Below are positions 23,743 through 35,100 of a stretch of 64,000 bases of DNA, piece after piece. Position 1 is the stretch's first letter. Each line of letters begins with the position of its first letter. This DNA comes from Benincasa hispida (lineage: Eukaryota > Streptophyta > Magnoliopsida > Cucurbitales > Cucurbitaceae). The position numbers and the translations under genes were made by a program. The stretch covers positions 20,674,157 to 20,738,156 of the forward strand of contig NC_052359.1 in assembly GCF_009727055.1 (NCBI RefSeq), read 5' to 3'. The notes under the pieces are model-generated. The model saw nothing but the letters and a program-made list of their open reading frames with translations, had not been told where the DNA came from and did not search any database.

Positions 23743-26700
23743 ATGGTAGGCCACACTGATGAGGAGGCAGTCTTGGAGTATTTAGCGGCCGAGCATGTTG
23801 GCAGATCATCCTCTATGGAAGATAATTCAAGTTATTTTATATCCACAATTTATTTTAGATCCATAATCGATAATTTGTATATAAACTAATGTTTAATTAA
23901 ACTAATGATGTATAATTTCTTCAGAGTCTGGTTGTGCGACTAATACGGCTAGACGCGGATACTCTCGAAACGTTGATTTGGATAGATATGTGCAACAATT
24001 TGGGAGAATTCCTATCAAGGTCGACCCTGTATGGGAGAAACCAAATTGCAACAATGCAAGAAGGTTTAGCAATGCCATTGGTATCAACGCTCGAAAATCT
24101 TTTTCTGTTCGTTATGGATCATGGAGAGAGGTACCAATAGAAACTAGAGAGCTAGTTAAAAATTGCTTGTTGGTAAGATGGTTATTTGATATTTATATAT
24201 GTTGTGTTTTATGTCCTAAAACTTGTGGTTTGTAAACAATAAAACTTATTCTGGAAATTCAATAAGTTGTTATTGAATATATATGCTTATTAGAAATCCA
24301 ATAAACCTAAAAGACCCATGACTATTATATGAGTACTTGAACTTTATGTAGAGATATAAGGGTTGGATCAGGTTCGAGTAAATAGTCCAAATGATCTATA
24401 GTATATGAATAAGGTTGGGTGCCTTATTCTGGTAACACTATTGGATGTGGCCCACTCTGTAATTGTTACAAAGAGTTGTAAAGTGCTACAAACGAAGTGA
24501 TCCTAATTCGTACATGTTATGACATGAGGAGTGGAGGTGCTCTGTGCGAATGGGTTTGTATGAGATTGGACCATGAAATCAGTCACTCTTACTTTATAAC
24601 ATTGTTTATTGTTTAAGACTGACTATTTCAAAGCGATGACCTGGGTAACTTGACCTTAATCTTGAGCTAACTATGAACTCCTGTTTATTCGGGATTATCC
24701 TTAGATTTGCATAGATAACGGTTGGCTCAACAGTGTCGGCTCCATTTCAGGGGTAAGATCGGGTAGATAGCTAGGCACATATGGTGCAAGAAGGAATTCA
24801 TTCCTACCCGCTTTTAGGGATAGTAGAGAGGTTGTTCCCTTATGTGTTGATTTTGGGTCTTGAACAAGGGGTCCCAACCTCTCATTGGTTCGAAAGAGAC
24901 TCGGTTTGTTGATTGGATTACAGATCAATTGTTCATTAGAGGAACAGTGAGACTTAAGGAACAAAAGGTAATCTCGGGGGTAAAATAGACATTTGACCCA
25001 ACCGTTATTAGGAACAACCTGTGAAGGGTTAATTTACTAATCATGGTTACATCGAGTGGACATAATATATCTACAGTGAGAGAAGTTCAACTATGGGCTT
25101 TAGTGGAGTGACTCATTAGTTAACGAATGGGGGTTAGTTCGGTGTAAAGAGTTTAGCCAATTAATCTCAGATCATTATAGCCCATGATCCGTAGGTCCAC
25201 GAGGTCCTCTTACTAGCTTGTAGACAGATTAGCTTTAGAGTAGCGTGATAAGTTAATTTGAAACATTTAAATTAGAACTAAAGGAATTAGTAATTATATA
25301 AGATATAATTACACGTTTAATTTTAAGAATTAAACGGAATAGGAGAATTAATATTTAAATATGATTTAAATATATGAAGGTGGATTTGTGTAAAATTAAT
25401 TTAATATTTGATATTAAATTAATTAGAATTAATTAAATTGTTTAAATAATTATTTATTAATTTTATTAGAAAAATTAATTTTGCAAAATTAATAATATTT
25501 TCAATTTTTGAAATCATTTGGAAAAATTGAAAAACACAAAATGAAATTATGATTTTTTCCAATCACACTTTCAACTAGCTTACACAAAACCCACTTAAAT
25601 TTGACTTCAATAACTCCAAACATGAGTTGCATCTCATACAGCCATCTTCTTTGAAAAGCCTGCAATATGTAGAGAAGATTGGAATGGAATTGAGGCATGC
25701 ATCTATAGAGTTTTTGCTAAAAAAACTCGAGTTGAAGAAGTTGTTCTTCAAGTGGGTTGTTGCAATGAGTTTTTCTCCAAGTTCCTTTCATTCAAGCTTA
25801 TTTTGAGCCCCACAACTCAATCTAAAGCTCTAAGAGAATGGGGAGAAGATCTTGAGGAGGTCTACAGCAAGATTTGGAGAAGATTGCAACTGAGTATCAA
25901 GATTTCAAGAAGTTTTACAAAGGTATAGCTTGAAATCCACTTGTTATTGTATGATCATGCTTTAGTTACTGCCAAAATTAATGAATTAGAGTGCTTATTG
26001 ATCCTTGTTGCTTCCGCTACTTGCTGATATACTCCTACAATATATGTGTCTGTATCTGCAAAGATACTAATTATTTTTTCTTTTCTTTCTTAATTCATAA
26101 CCATTTTGTGTTAGACTTGTCCAGCCAACTGGTCAATAATTTCATCGATGAACAGATGAAAAGTCCGTTCAAAGAGTATAGGGGGAACTACAGAAACACT
26201 ATAAAAAAAATATGAAAGTCCTGAAAAGGCACAAGCACACCCAAATGATTGACTTAAAGACGACACAAAAGATTGACACTTTTTATGCAACAAGTTTGAA
26301 TCCACTAACTGGAAAGTAAGAACTTTTCGTGTTTTTTTCTTGTTTTGTTTACTTACATTTCAATTACTCATTTCCTCTTAATTTCTCATTTTCTTAGAAA
26401 GTGGCAGAGACTAATCAAAGGAATCAGTTAGCCCAAAAGTACCCTCATACAGCTGGTTCTAAGACTTTCATACGCATACAAGAATCCATGGTAATATTAA
26501 AAGTATTTCTATATTTGATTTCTAAGAAAGTATTATTAACATCTTCTATGTGAATTGTTTTACAGAAAGGACCCGATGGTCAAACAATAGACCTAGTGAA
26601 CTTATTCAAGCAAGCACACTGTAAGAGTGACCAGTCGTTTGTTAATCAAGCCGCTAATGATGCATATATAAGTTTTTATTTCGCAATGTAACTTTATTTA

Positions 26701-27029
26701 TATACAATTGTCATACAATAATTAGTCCTAATTATTGATGTAGAGTTAAATGATCGAGCTGAGAGAAGCCTCCACTCAAGAAGGGTCTAAACCAATATTG
26801 GAAGAAGAAATATGCGAGCAGGTGTTGGGCACAAGAGTGGGCCTTGGTAGGACATCAAAGGGTAAAAAAAATGAAAAAAGGTAAATCATCATCTAGTGCA
26901 TCCTCATCAAGAGTTATAGAGGAGCAAAAACAAGAGATAGAAGAGTTAAAAGCTAGACTTGCTAGATTGGACGAACTGAAAGTAAAAAGACAATCTGAGA
27001 TGAATGATATGAAAGTTATGCTCTTATAG
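23743..27029 (+). pseudogene. CACTA second gene (TNPD/Transposase_24-type) relic
   Basis: Starts at an ATG (MVGHTDEEAVLEYLA) just after a TTTGCGTAG acceptor-like site. It continues with GYSRNVDLDRYVQQFGRIPI and ARKSFSVRYGSWREVPIETRELVKNCLL (23930-24170), which ends at a GTAAGA donor-like site at 24172. The following intron received the solo LTR (24200-26039). Coding similarity resumes after TTAG near 26116 with SQLVNNFIDEQMKSPFKEYRGNYR, then GPDGQTIDLVNLFKQAHCKSDQSFVNQAANDAY (26570-26670), typical of the plant transposase Ptta/En/Spm family. A basic, Ser-rich, coiled-coil-like end (EEQKQEIEELKARLARLDEL) stops at 27029. One or more frameshifts are present. Confidence 0.75.
24200..26039 (+). 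mobile_element. Solo LTR (family S), TSD ATATA
   Basis: 1840 bp from TGTTGTGTTTTATG to ...ACTCCTACA, flanked by perfect 5-bp duplications ATATA (24195-24199 and 26040-26044). The left half shares the family landmarks (GATTCTCTA-type GATAAGGTTGGG.GCC TTATTCTGGTAACACTA, GGCCCACTCTGTAATTG, GTTCATTAGAGGAACAGTGAG, TGGACATAATATATCTACAGTGAGA), but the 3' part differs from the copies at 4202 and 29390, so it is a diverged subfamily. It lies in an intron of the second CACTA gene. No internal coding region. Confidence 0.88.
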
Positions 27030-27189
27030 CTCATGAGAGATAAATCGAACTAGGTATGGACTCTTTGACTTTCATAGTAAACTAATTAGAAGTTTGTGTA
27101 TGTTGTTATCATGCAGTTATGGTAACAGCATAAATGTATAGTTATGTAAAGTATAGTTAGTGTTCTAAAGTTGAGTTTGATTTTCAATA

Positions 27190-27990
27190 TGTGCTAAATA
27201 GTATGTGTGCGTATGTGATTTTGGGGAGGGGAGAAGGGAGGAGAGATTCAATAAACTTCATTTACGTAAAACTAAGTGGAGGTATGTGTTGTAGATATAC
27301 GTTTAAGTAAATGTAGATATGTGTTGGTTTGTTTCAATTGTTATGAGTTGGTTGGGTTTAAGTTGGGCTTTAAGTACAAGTATGTTTAGGTTTAAGTTGG
27401 TTTGTTTAAACAAATGTAGATATGTGTTGGTTTGTTTCAATTCTAAATTATGTTAGTTTGTATATTAGATTGAGAGTAGGGGGGAGGGGGTTGTTTCAAT
27501 TGTTATGAGTTGGTTGGGTTTAAGTTGGGTTTTAAGTACGAGTATATTTAATTTTAATTTGGTTTGTTTAAGAAAATGTAGATATGTGTTCGTTTGTTTT
27601 AATTCTTAATTATGTTGTTTTGTATATTGGGATTGAGAATGATTTTGGGGGGTGGGGACTCAATAAACTTCATTGAAGAAAAACTAAGTTGGGGGAGAGG
27701 GGGTGTAAGTTTGTTTCTAGTAAATGTGATACATCTTGGTTAGTTTCAATTCTTATGAGTTGGTTGGGTTTAAGTTGGTTCTATATTAGGTTTCAGATTG
27801 ACATATGTAGTTATAAGTGTGTTGGGTTTTAAGTTTTATATTAGGTTTGAAGTTAAAGTGGGTTTTATTTGTTAATGTCCTTATATTGGTTTTAAGTTCT
27901 ATATTGAGTTTGAGATTGAAATATGCAAATTTGAGTTGGTTTATTTCAATTCATTAATGCTCTTAGTTGAATTTTAAATTCTATATTCAT
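27190..27990 (+). repeat. Degenerate G/T-rich repeats near CACTA 3' end
   Basis: Recurrent blocks GTAGATATGTGTTGGTTTG, TTTCAATTGTTATGAGTTGG, TTGGGTTTAAGTTGGGTTTTAAG and ATTAGGTTTGAGATTGA alternate several times, with short G-runs (27225-27245, 27480-27490, 27690-27700). They are on one strand only and contain no long frame. Confidence 0.6.
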
Positions 27991-28434
27991 TTTGAGATTG
28001 GTATATGGTATCTTGAGCATTAAACTTATTTAAATTTGTATTTTGTAGGTACCTCGAGGTTTATGTTGTAGATGCATCTCCCGACAAACATATTTAGGTT
28101 GTAGATGTTAATGTTATTTTCGATTTAGGAATTGTGGATCAAGGTTGTAGATGCATCTCCTGATAGGACTCGACGCTATCATGTAATGTTATTTTGGATA
28201 AGGAATTGTGGATGTATTGTTTTAATTTGAGACGAATAGTATGTTTAAGACTTGAAATTCAAACATGTTTTCTATATATTATTTACTATTGTAGACATTT
28301 ACTTGATTTTGGAAATTTTTATATTAGTTTGAATGATATTTGTAAAATTCAAACAAGTATGACATTTGAAAAAAAAACAAATTTAAATAAAGAATAAAAA
28401 AAGAAAAGCTAATTCTGACGTTTAAATTACAATC

Positions 28435-28608
28435 CCAACGATATAAGGGGTTGGAAAAAACCATAATTTAATGCATTTTTTATCTTCTTCCGACACTAAT
28501 GAACAAACCCCCGACGGTTCATGGGGTCGAAAAAGATACAAAATCCCGACAGTGCAAGGTCACCGTCAGGATAATTAAAACTCTAATGTCACATTTTTTA
28601 TCATAGTG
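28435..28608 (-). repeat. CACTA 3' subterminal repeats and terminus
   Basis: CCCGACGG, CCCGACAG and CACCGTCAGG motifs precede the terminal ...TATCATAGTG. The subterminal array is much shorter than at the 5' end. Confidence 0.8.
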
Positions 28609-28886
28609 AAAATGACAAAAATACCCTTACTTAATATGTCATAAAAAGGATAAAATTAAAAAAAAATATGAAAATTACATCAAAATTATTAAATAAATAT
28701 GAATAATATAATTTGAGGCCTTAAATAGTTCACATTAATAAGGGGTTGGGATTTTCTGTTTGGTGTGTTGCTAGCTATAGGTACACCCCTTCAGTTTATT
28801 AGTTGGGTGAGAGCTTGTGTTACGTCACTTACATTCTCTATGATGATTAATGGTTCCCTTGAGGGGTTTTTCCTGGTAGGAAGGGG

Positions 28887-29389
28887 TTGAGGCATGGGGA
28901 CCTATTGTCTCCTTTCTTGTTTGTGATGGTGATGGAGGTCTTGTCCAAGTTGTTGAATAAATCTCCTATGTGGTTTAGGTTCCATGATCGGTGTGAGCGT
29001 GTCGGTCTAACTCATTTGGTTTTTGTAGGCGACTTGATGATTTTCTGTGCAGCTAAGAAAGATTCTTTGGAGTTAGTGAGGCAGGTTCTGGCAGATTTTG
29101 CAGAGTTGTCTGGGTTAGCTGCAAATGTTGGGAAGAGTTTCATGTTTGTTGCGGGTGTGGAGCCTGGTGAGACGAAGGAACTAGCTGCGTTTATGGGATT
29201 CTTTCTTGGTTCACTGCCTGTTAGGTATCTGGGGTTACCGTTATTGGCTGGTCGGTTGAGAGCTGTGGATTGTGCGCCTCTGATACAAAGGATTACAGCT
29301 CGTATTAGAAGCTGGGTGACATTGTCCCTCTCTTTTGCTGGGAGGTTGCAGCTTGTTAGATCTGTTTTACAGTCCTTTCAGGCGTTTTG
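28887..29389 (+). pseudogene. LINE reverse transcriptase, left half
   Basis: Open from 28887 and, in LINE sequence, up to 29389; beyond that the frame runs into the inserted LTR. It includes the palm and thumb part of an L1-type reverse transcriptase. The second Asp position of the active-site box is displaced (VGD for ADD), which should abolish catalysis even without the insertion. Confidence 0.85.
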
Positions 29390-31515
29390 TGAAGGATCTC
29401 CTATCGAAGAGTTCCATGAGCGCGTTCAGATCGCTCCAATCTCACAGTGACCAAAATACAACATTATACATTCATACGAACAGTTATGCAAACAAACATT
29501 AATTAGCAGCATGCTAAGAATAAGATAAATAACAAAGGAGAGAGTTCCATACCAGTTGAAGACAATCTTCACACTTTAGAGCTCAACGCAGCGGAACCCT
29601 CCAAGCGATCTACCAACGCCCAATAGCAGCGACAATGCATGAACAACTACAAACTCACGACTGCAACAGGGATGACACCACCAGTAAAGAACCCCGTGTA
29701 TTCTCGGAGTGAAAATCCAAAGGATGGTCTTTGGTGAATTTTGTAGAGGAAGGATGAAACCCAGATCGTGTAGACGATAACCAAGTGGGAGGGAAGAAGA
29801 CGCTATCGCATAGCAAAATGCTTATCATTTAGGAGAAGCTACACGATCATGTAGGCTTTACTAAACGATTGTTTAGGAAAAGGTATACGATCGTTTAGCA
29901 AAATCGGCACACTATACGATGGTTTAGAGAAGCTATGCGATCGTGTAGGAAATAGTGTGCGATCGTTTAGGCACGAGGAGGACGATCGTTTAGGCACGAG
30001 GCGACTGTCGTATAGGCTCCCAATTCTCTAAGCGATCGTTTTGCTTTCTACTAATGTGCGCTCTCTTCTTTTTCTTCGGGCGATTGATCAAAATGAAAAC
30101 TATTTTCATTTTAATTCATCGGTTACAATAACCGACTCATTCCCACTAACCCATGTCCAAACATGATATTTTGGCTTAATTATCATATAATTAACCAATT
30201 AATTAATTAATTAATATAATCATATTATATTTTTACCCTATAGTTTGATATCACATATCTACTATAGTATTTTCTCCTTTACTTGATATAAATCATATTT
30301 ATATCTAATTTCCTCCAAAATAATGTATCTCATACATTTAGCCAATTATATCATATATAATTAACTAGTTCAGTTATATCATATATAATCAAACTTCCTC
30401 TTATGAATTTGAACATTTCAAATTAACCCAAATACTGGTTCTCGACTTTATCAAAGCTACCCAGAGGACGTAATAGACCTGTGGCTCGAAGCTCCAACGG
30501 TCCGTGAATAGCTGACTAAACTCTTTAGCCACGAGATCCACTATCCGTTAACTGTCAAGCATTCCACTAAAGACCAACAGTTGAACTCTTCTTACCACAG
30601 ATATATTTTTGTGTCCATCAGATATAACCAATCATGAGTATGGTGACCCTTCACAGATGCTCGTAACTACAGTTGGACCAAATTATCGTTTTGCCTCTGT
30701 AGTTACATCTCACTCCTTAAGTACCACTGATTCCTCTAATGAACAATACAACATAGTCCAACTATGTGTGAACACCTCGCGGTCCAAGAGAAGGTATGTG
30801 ACACCACATTGTTCAAGCCATGGAATCAGCCCTTAATGGAGCTATATATCTACTTACCTCTGCCTTGGGAAATGAGTGAATTCCATCTTGTGTAGCTGAG
30901 TTTTCAGCTCCCAAATCAGACAAATCCCCAAAATGGTAGGTTTGAATCGACGACCTGGCCACCCGCACCCATACAAATCAAAGGACCGCCCTCAGTGGCA
31001 AGAGTTCCCAACTCACTCAGGATTGAGGTCATGTTACCTATAATCATCCTAGTGAAGTGAAGTCTCTGTCATGCAGTGTTCTATAACGAGACGTTAACAC
31101 TTCGTGGTCAGGTCTTATACAAACTCTTTGTATAGGATGCCCCCGCTCGTATGTCCCCAACACGAATGATTTGGATCAGATCATCTGTGACAAGTCACAA
31201 TACTTGTAACCATTCCACAAAACGGGCCACATCCGTAGCGTTACCAGGATAAGGTTTCCCTCCTATATCCATATACTACAAACCATTTTGGTTATAACTC
31301 AAGACATGATCTACTTGTATGTTACCACATACATGCTTGAGTCACATACAGATAACCAGGGATTTTATGTTTATTGGTTTGTGGTAAAGAAAATAAAACA
31401 AGTAACTGAGTAAAATACAAGATGTGAAGTAAATATCATATATTAATAACACAAGCGTTCGTACAAACTGTTTACAAACTACAGGACACGAGACTTTAGG
31501 GCATCAACCCCAACA
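29390..31515 (-). mobile_element. Solo LTR (family S), TSD TTTTG
   Basis: 2126 bp. On the minus strand it runs from TGTTGGGGTTGATG (31515) to ...GGAGATCCTTCA (29390). Perfect 5-bp target duplications TTTTG flank it at 29385-29389 and 31516-31520, and they split a LINE codon string. It contains the same AACGATCGTTTAG motif cluster (29840-30050), the ATTCTCGGAGTGAAAATCC block and the left-half landmarks of the 4202 copy. The small open frame at 30609-30836 is LTR sequence. Confidence 0.92.
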
Positions 31516-31520
31516 TTTTG

Positions 31521-32046
31521 GTGTATTATCTTCGTGTTGCATGCGTGTGTAACTCATGAGGTTGATCGTCTGTTATGTAGTTATTTATGGAAGGGAAGTG
31601 CGGTGAGTCGGGGTGGTGTGCGGGTAGCGTGGGATGAGGTGTGCTTGCCGTTAGGAGGGGGTTGGGTGTGAAACATGTGGCTTCATAGAATCAGCCTGCT
31701 ATTATGAAGCTGCTCTGGCTTCTCTTAATTAAATCGGGTTCATTATGGGTGGCGTGGGTGGAGGCGTATATTTTTCATGGTCGGTCTTTGTGGGCTGTTC
31801 AGAGTGAGGTTGGGAGGTCTTGGTGCTTGAGGGCTATCTTGCGTTGTAGAGATATATTCAAGCATCTGGTTCGTTTGATGGTCGGCGATGGACGGTCTTG
31901 TTTGGTTTGGTGGGATCCTTGGTTGTCAGGGGTGCAATTTTGGATTCTCTATGGTGGTTTATGATACAGGGAGTAGTTTAGAGGCGTGGTTGTTGGAGTT
32001 CTTGGATGGTGAAGGAGGTTGGAAATGGCTTACAGTGACTTGAGTG
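31521..32046 (+). pseudogene. LINE reverse transcriptase, right half
   Basis: Continues the LINE frame interrupted at 29389: the EVDRLLCSYLWKG box, then VAWDEVCLPLGGG-like text and the SLWVAWVEAYIFHGRSLW...SWCLRAILRCRDIFKHLV stretch typical of plant L1 elements before the zf-RVT region. One frameshift near 31665. It ends at the assembly gap, so the 3' part is unknown. Confidence 0.85.
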
Positions 32047-32146
32047 NNNNNNNNNNNNNNNNNNNNNNNNNNNNNNNNNNNNNNNNNNNNNNNNNNNNNN
32101 NNNNNNNNNNNNNNNNNNNNNNNNNNNNNNNNNNNNNNNNNNNNNN
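32047..32146. other. Assembly gap (100 N)
   Basis: Exactly 100 undetermined bases, the usual size for a gap of unknown length. The LINE on its left does not continue on its right. Confidence 1.
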
Positions 32147-35100
32147 TGCCACTCTATATTGTTTTTCTAGTTGAGTGAATCTGTTATTAATAACTTTGAA
32201 TTGAGATAGATAAAGATAAAAAATATATCTGTTTCTCTCAGATAGACAGTGATAGGACTTTCAATGGTTAAACACTAATATCTGTTCTTATAGTTCCTTT
32301 AGATCGTTTGCACTCTATATTTGTTTAACTGAGTGGATCTTTATTAATAACTTTGAATTGAGATAGACAAAGTAGAATATCCTATCTCTGTCTATCACAG
32401 ATAGAAGTGATAGACTTCAATGAAACACTAATATTTGTTTCTATTAATTTCTATATGGTTTGCACCTATATTTATGAGTTGCAGGGATCTAGTATGGGAC
32501 ATTTGCAATTTGAGATAGATTAGAGATAGGTACTATCTCTAATTCTATCTTATATAATCTTTGTCTATCTCAGGTAGACAGTAATAGACTTCAAATGGTA
32601 AAACACTAAATCTGTTGCTATAGTTTCTATATGGTTTGTTCTCTTATTTGTTTAGTTGAGGGATCTATTAATGATTAACTTGAATTAAGATAGATAGTAT
32701 AGACTTCAATGTAAACACTTAATATCTGTTTTTAGTAGTTTCTATATGTTTGCACATCTAATATTGTTTAGTTGACGTGGATTATATTATTGACTAACTA
32801 TGAATTGCAGATAGACAGTGATAGACTTCAATGTAACACTAATATCTGTTTCTATAAGCTTTCTATATCGTTTGCACTCTATATTTGTTTAGTTGATGGA
32901 CTATTTATTGGAACTTTGAATGAGATAGACAAATGACAAAACACTATCCTGCTATTCTACAATAGGACAATGATAGAGCACATCTTTGTTTATCTTAGAT
33001 AGGACATACAGAGACTATCTGTCTCATTTATAGACAGTGATAAACGATCAATGGTAAATACTGAATATCTGTTTCATATATGTTGATATTTTTGCAACTT
33101 GTATATTTGTTAATTGAGTGATTTATTTGATAACTATTGAATTGAGATAAACAGAGATAGAAGATTAAACAGAGATGAATACTATCTCATAGATATTGTT
33201 TAAAATTATGATAGTTATCTTAATAGTTGCTTGCGGTTGTTATTCAAAATTTTACTTTTCGTAACAATATGTTAAAATATTTCTTTCAACAGGTTGAACA
33301 TGAATTGATATGGAAAAATGAAATAAGAAACTTAAGAGTTACAGTTACTTTAGTGTAAGTCTTAAATTTGATAGGAACAAAGTTTAGATGAAAGTAATTT
33401 CTCGAAAAGTTTTAAATGGCCATTTGGAACTGCTTAATATTAAAATGGCCAAAATATCAACCATTCCTCAACTTACTTAGTGGAAGAAACAATGCTATAC
33501 GAAGAAGCCAAATGTTTCCTTGCATTTAACCTTTAATGGCCATTTTATAGCAGGAATTTGGGTGAAGGAATTTTGTTTTTAGTAACTGGATTTGAAGGCC
33601 ACAAATTTCCCGTTAATTAGTTTAGGAGAAAGAAAAGTGTCTGGAACTTAGTATTACTTTTTTCTTGCATGACGATCATATAACTAGGAAGGAGTATAGA
33701 GAGAACTTTCAAAAGCACTACATGAGGAGGAAGAGTTCATTGAAAGTTAAATTAGTCAATCCTACATTTTAAAAGCTCTTTATTCCCCAAGCAACAACAC
33801 AACCATGTCCAATTTCAAATACTAGCATATTTAGATGATGAACAAGCCAATTTCAAAGACTATCCTTGGGAAGTATTTTCTTTACAACCAACCATCAATC
33901 TTTAAGAGAGCATCTATATAAGAATTGATGTGGTCTACCTTCAAGGATTCCTATTAGCATTAGTTCTAGTTGAGCTGTTTGATACAATCGCCAAAATTTC
34001 CAATTAGATGTTGATTAGGAAGGAAACTTGAAATTTAAAAGTCCAGAATCGATCGCATGGGAGTGCTTGGAGTCAGATGTAGTGGAGGGACTCTAATATG
34101 AGAACATTTTCGAAATCGAAGATGTAAGTAATGTTCTTAAATGGAACATTTTTCGTGTCATATCACTTTAAAGATAGATAAGTGATAGTGTTTATCTATG
34201 TCTATCAATTGATAGACAGTAATAGACTACTATCACTATCTTAACTAATGTGCTAGTTTTTTCTCTAATAATTTTAACATTTGTCACTGTAGTTTTGTGA
34301 CATCTACTGCATCATATAGAAGAGATATCTCAAAATTTTCAAATTATTCATAGAAGTGAGGCAGAGGAGGAGAAAGAAGAGGAAAAGAAATAGAAGATGA
34401 GAAGGCAAATGAACGAAAAAAAAGAAAGAAAAAAATTCAATGAAGAACAGCAAATAAAATAATAAAAGAAAATTTAGTGAAGTTGAAGAAAAGTCCAACA
34501 GAAAATAGGAGGAAGAAACATATATCTTTTTGAAACAAAGTTCAAGAAGAAGAAAATTCAAAACCATTAAAGGTCAATTAGTAGAAAGCCTGAATTTGTA
34601 GACTTCCATTGAAAATCTTCCACAACAACAAAAGCATGAAGAAGTGTTGAAAAAAAACAAACCGCCTTCTCTTAGTCTTTGAATAAATAAGTCAATATTC
34701 GATGCAGATGGTTAACTATGTAACAACATATTTATCTTGGGGTAAGTATTTGGTGTCATATTACTGATTGCATATTTATTAACTAACAATTGCTTATTAT
34801 CCTGTAGATCAAGTTTCAAATAGTGAGATGTCAAAAGGAAAGAAAGGTGTATGGATATGATAGACAATGATTAGCTTATCTTACTGGGTTCTATTCTTAA
34901 TATTATTATGTTTTTATGTCTCTTACTGTTCTTAAATAAAAAACAATAGATTCAGATAGAAAACAATAACAGGGGAAACTGAGATACAAAACACAACAAC
35001 TTGATATATAAAAATAATTTCGAGATCCGATTCCAAGAGATTGGAAACACCCAAAACATATCTTGCCTGAGGTTGATCTTTCTTAATCTATTTTTATATT

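Larger units (their letters stand above)
17117..28608 (+). mobile_element. En/Spm (CACTA) DNA transposon, nested solo LTR inside
   Basis: The right end ...TTTTTTATCATAGTG (28608) is a CACTA terminus on the minus strand. The left end CATTATAAGAACTTTCATTATT (17117) is a mutated counterpart. Both ends carry the same type of subterminal CCGTCGG/CCGACGG repeats (17150-18110 and 28435-28565). Inside, on the plus strand, are a TNP2 transposase relic (20086-23660) and a second TNPD/Transposase_24-type relic (23743-27029). The 3-bp flanks (ATT left, AAA right) do not match, so no target duplication is recognisable. Most of 18300-20080 is AT-rich noncoding sequence. About 1.84 kb of the length is the later solo LTR. 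Confidence 0.85.
28742..32046 (+). mobile_element. L1-type LINE fragment, split by a solo LTR and ended by a gap
   Basis: The reverse transcriptase region reads from WDFLFGVLLAIGTPLQFISWVRAC (28748) through FSMMINGSLEGFF, a frameshift near 28885, RHGDLLSPFLFVMVMEVLS, VGLTHLVFVGDLMIF, LSGLAANVGKS and VRYLGLPLLAGRL to LQSFQAF at 29389. It resumes at 31521 with CIIF...EVDRLLCSYLWKGSA and later MKLLWLLLIKSGSLWVAWVEAYIFHGRSLW (31704-31800). Joining the two halves across the LTR and counting the 5-bp duplication once keeps the reading continuous. The catalytic FADD box is FVGD. The element is truncated at its 5' side, and its 3' side disappears into the N gap. Confidence 0.88.

Noticed and set aside
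30609..30836. 75-codon frame MCPSDITNHEYGD
   Set aside because: Inside the minus-oriented solo LTR; the same region in the other LTR copies is interrupted.
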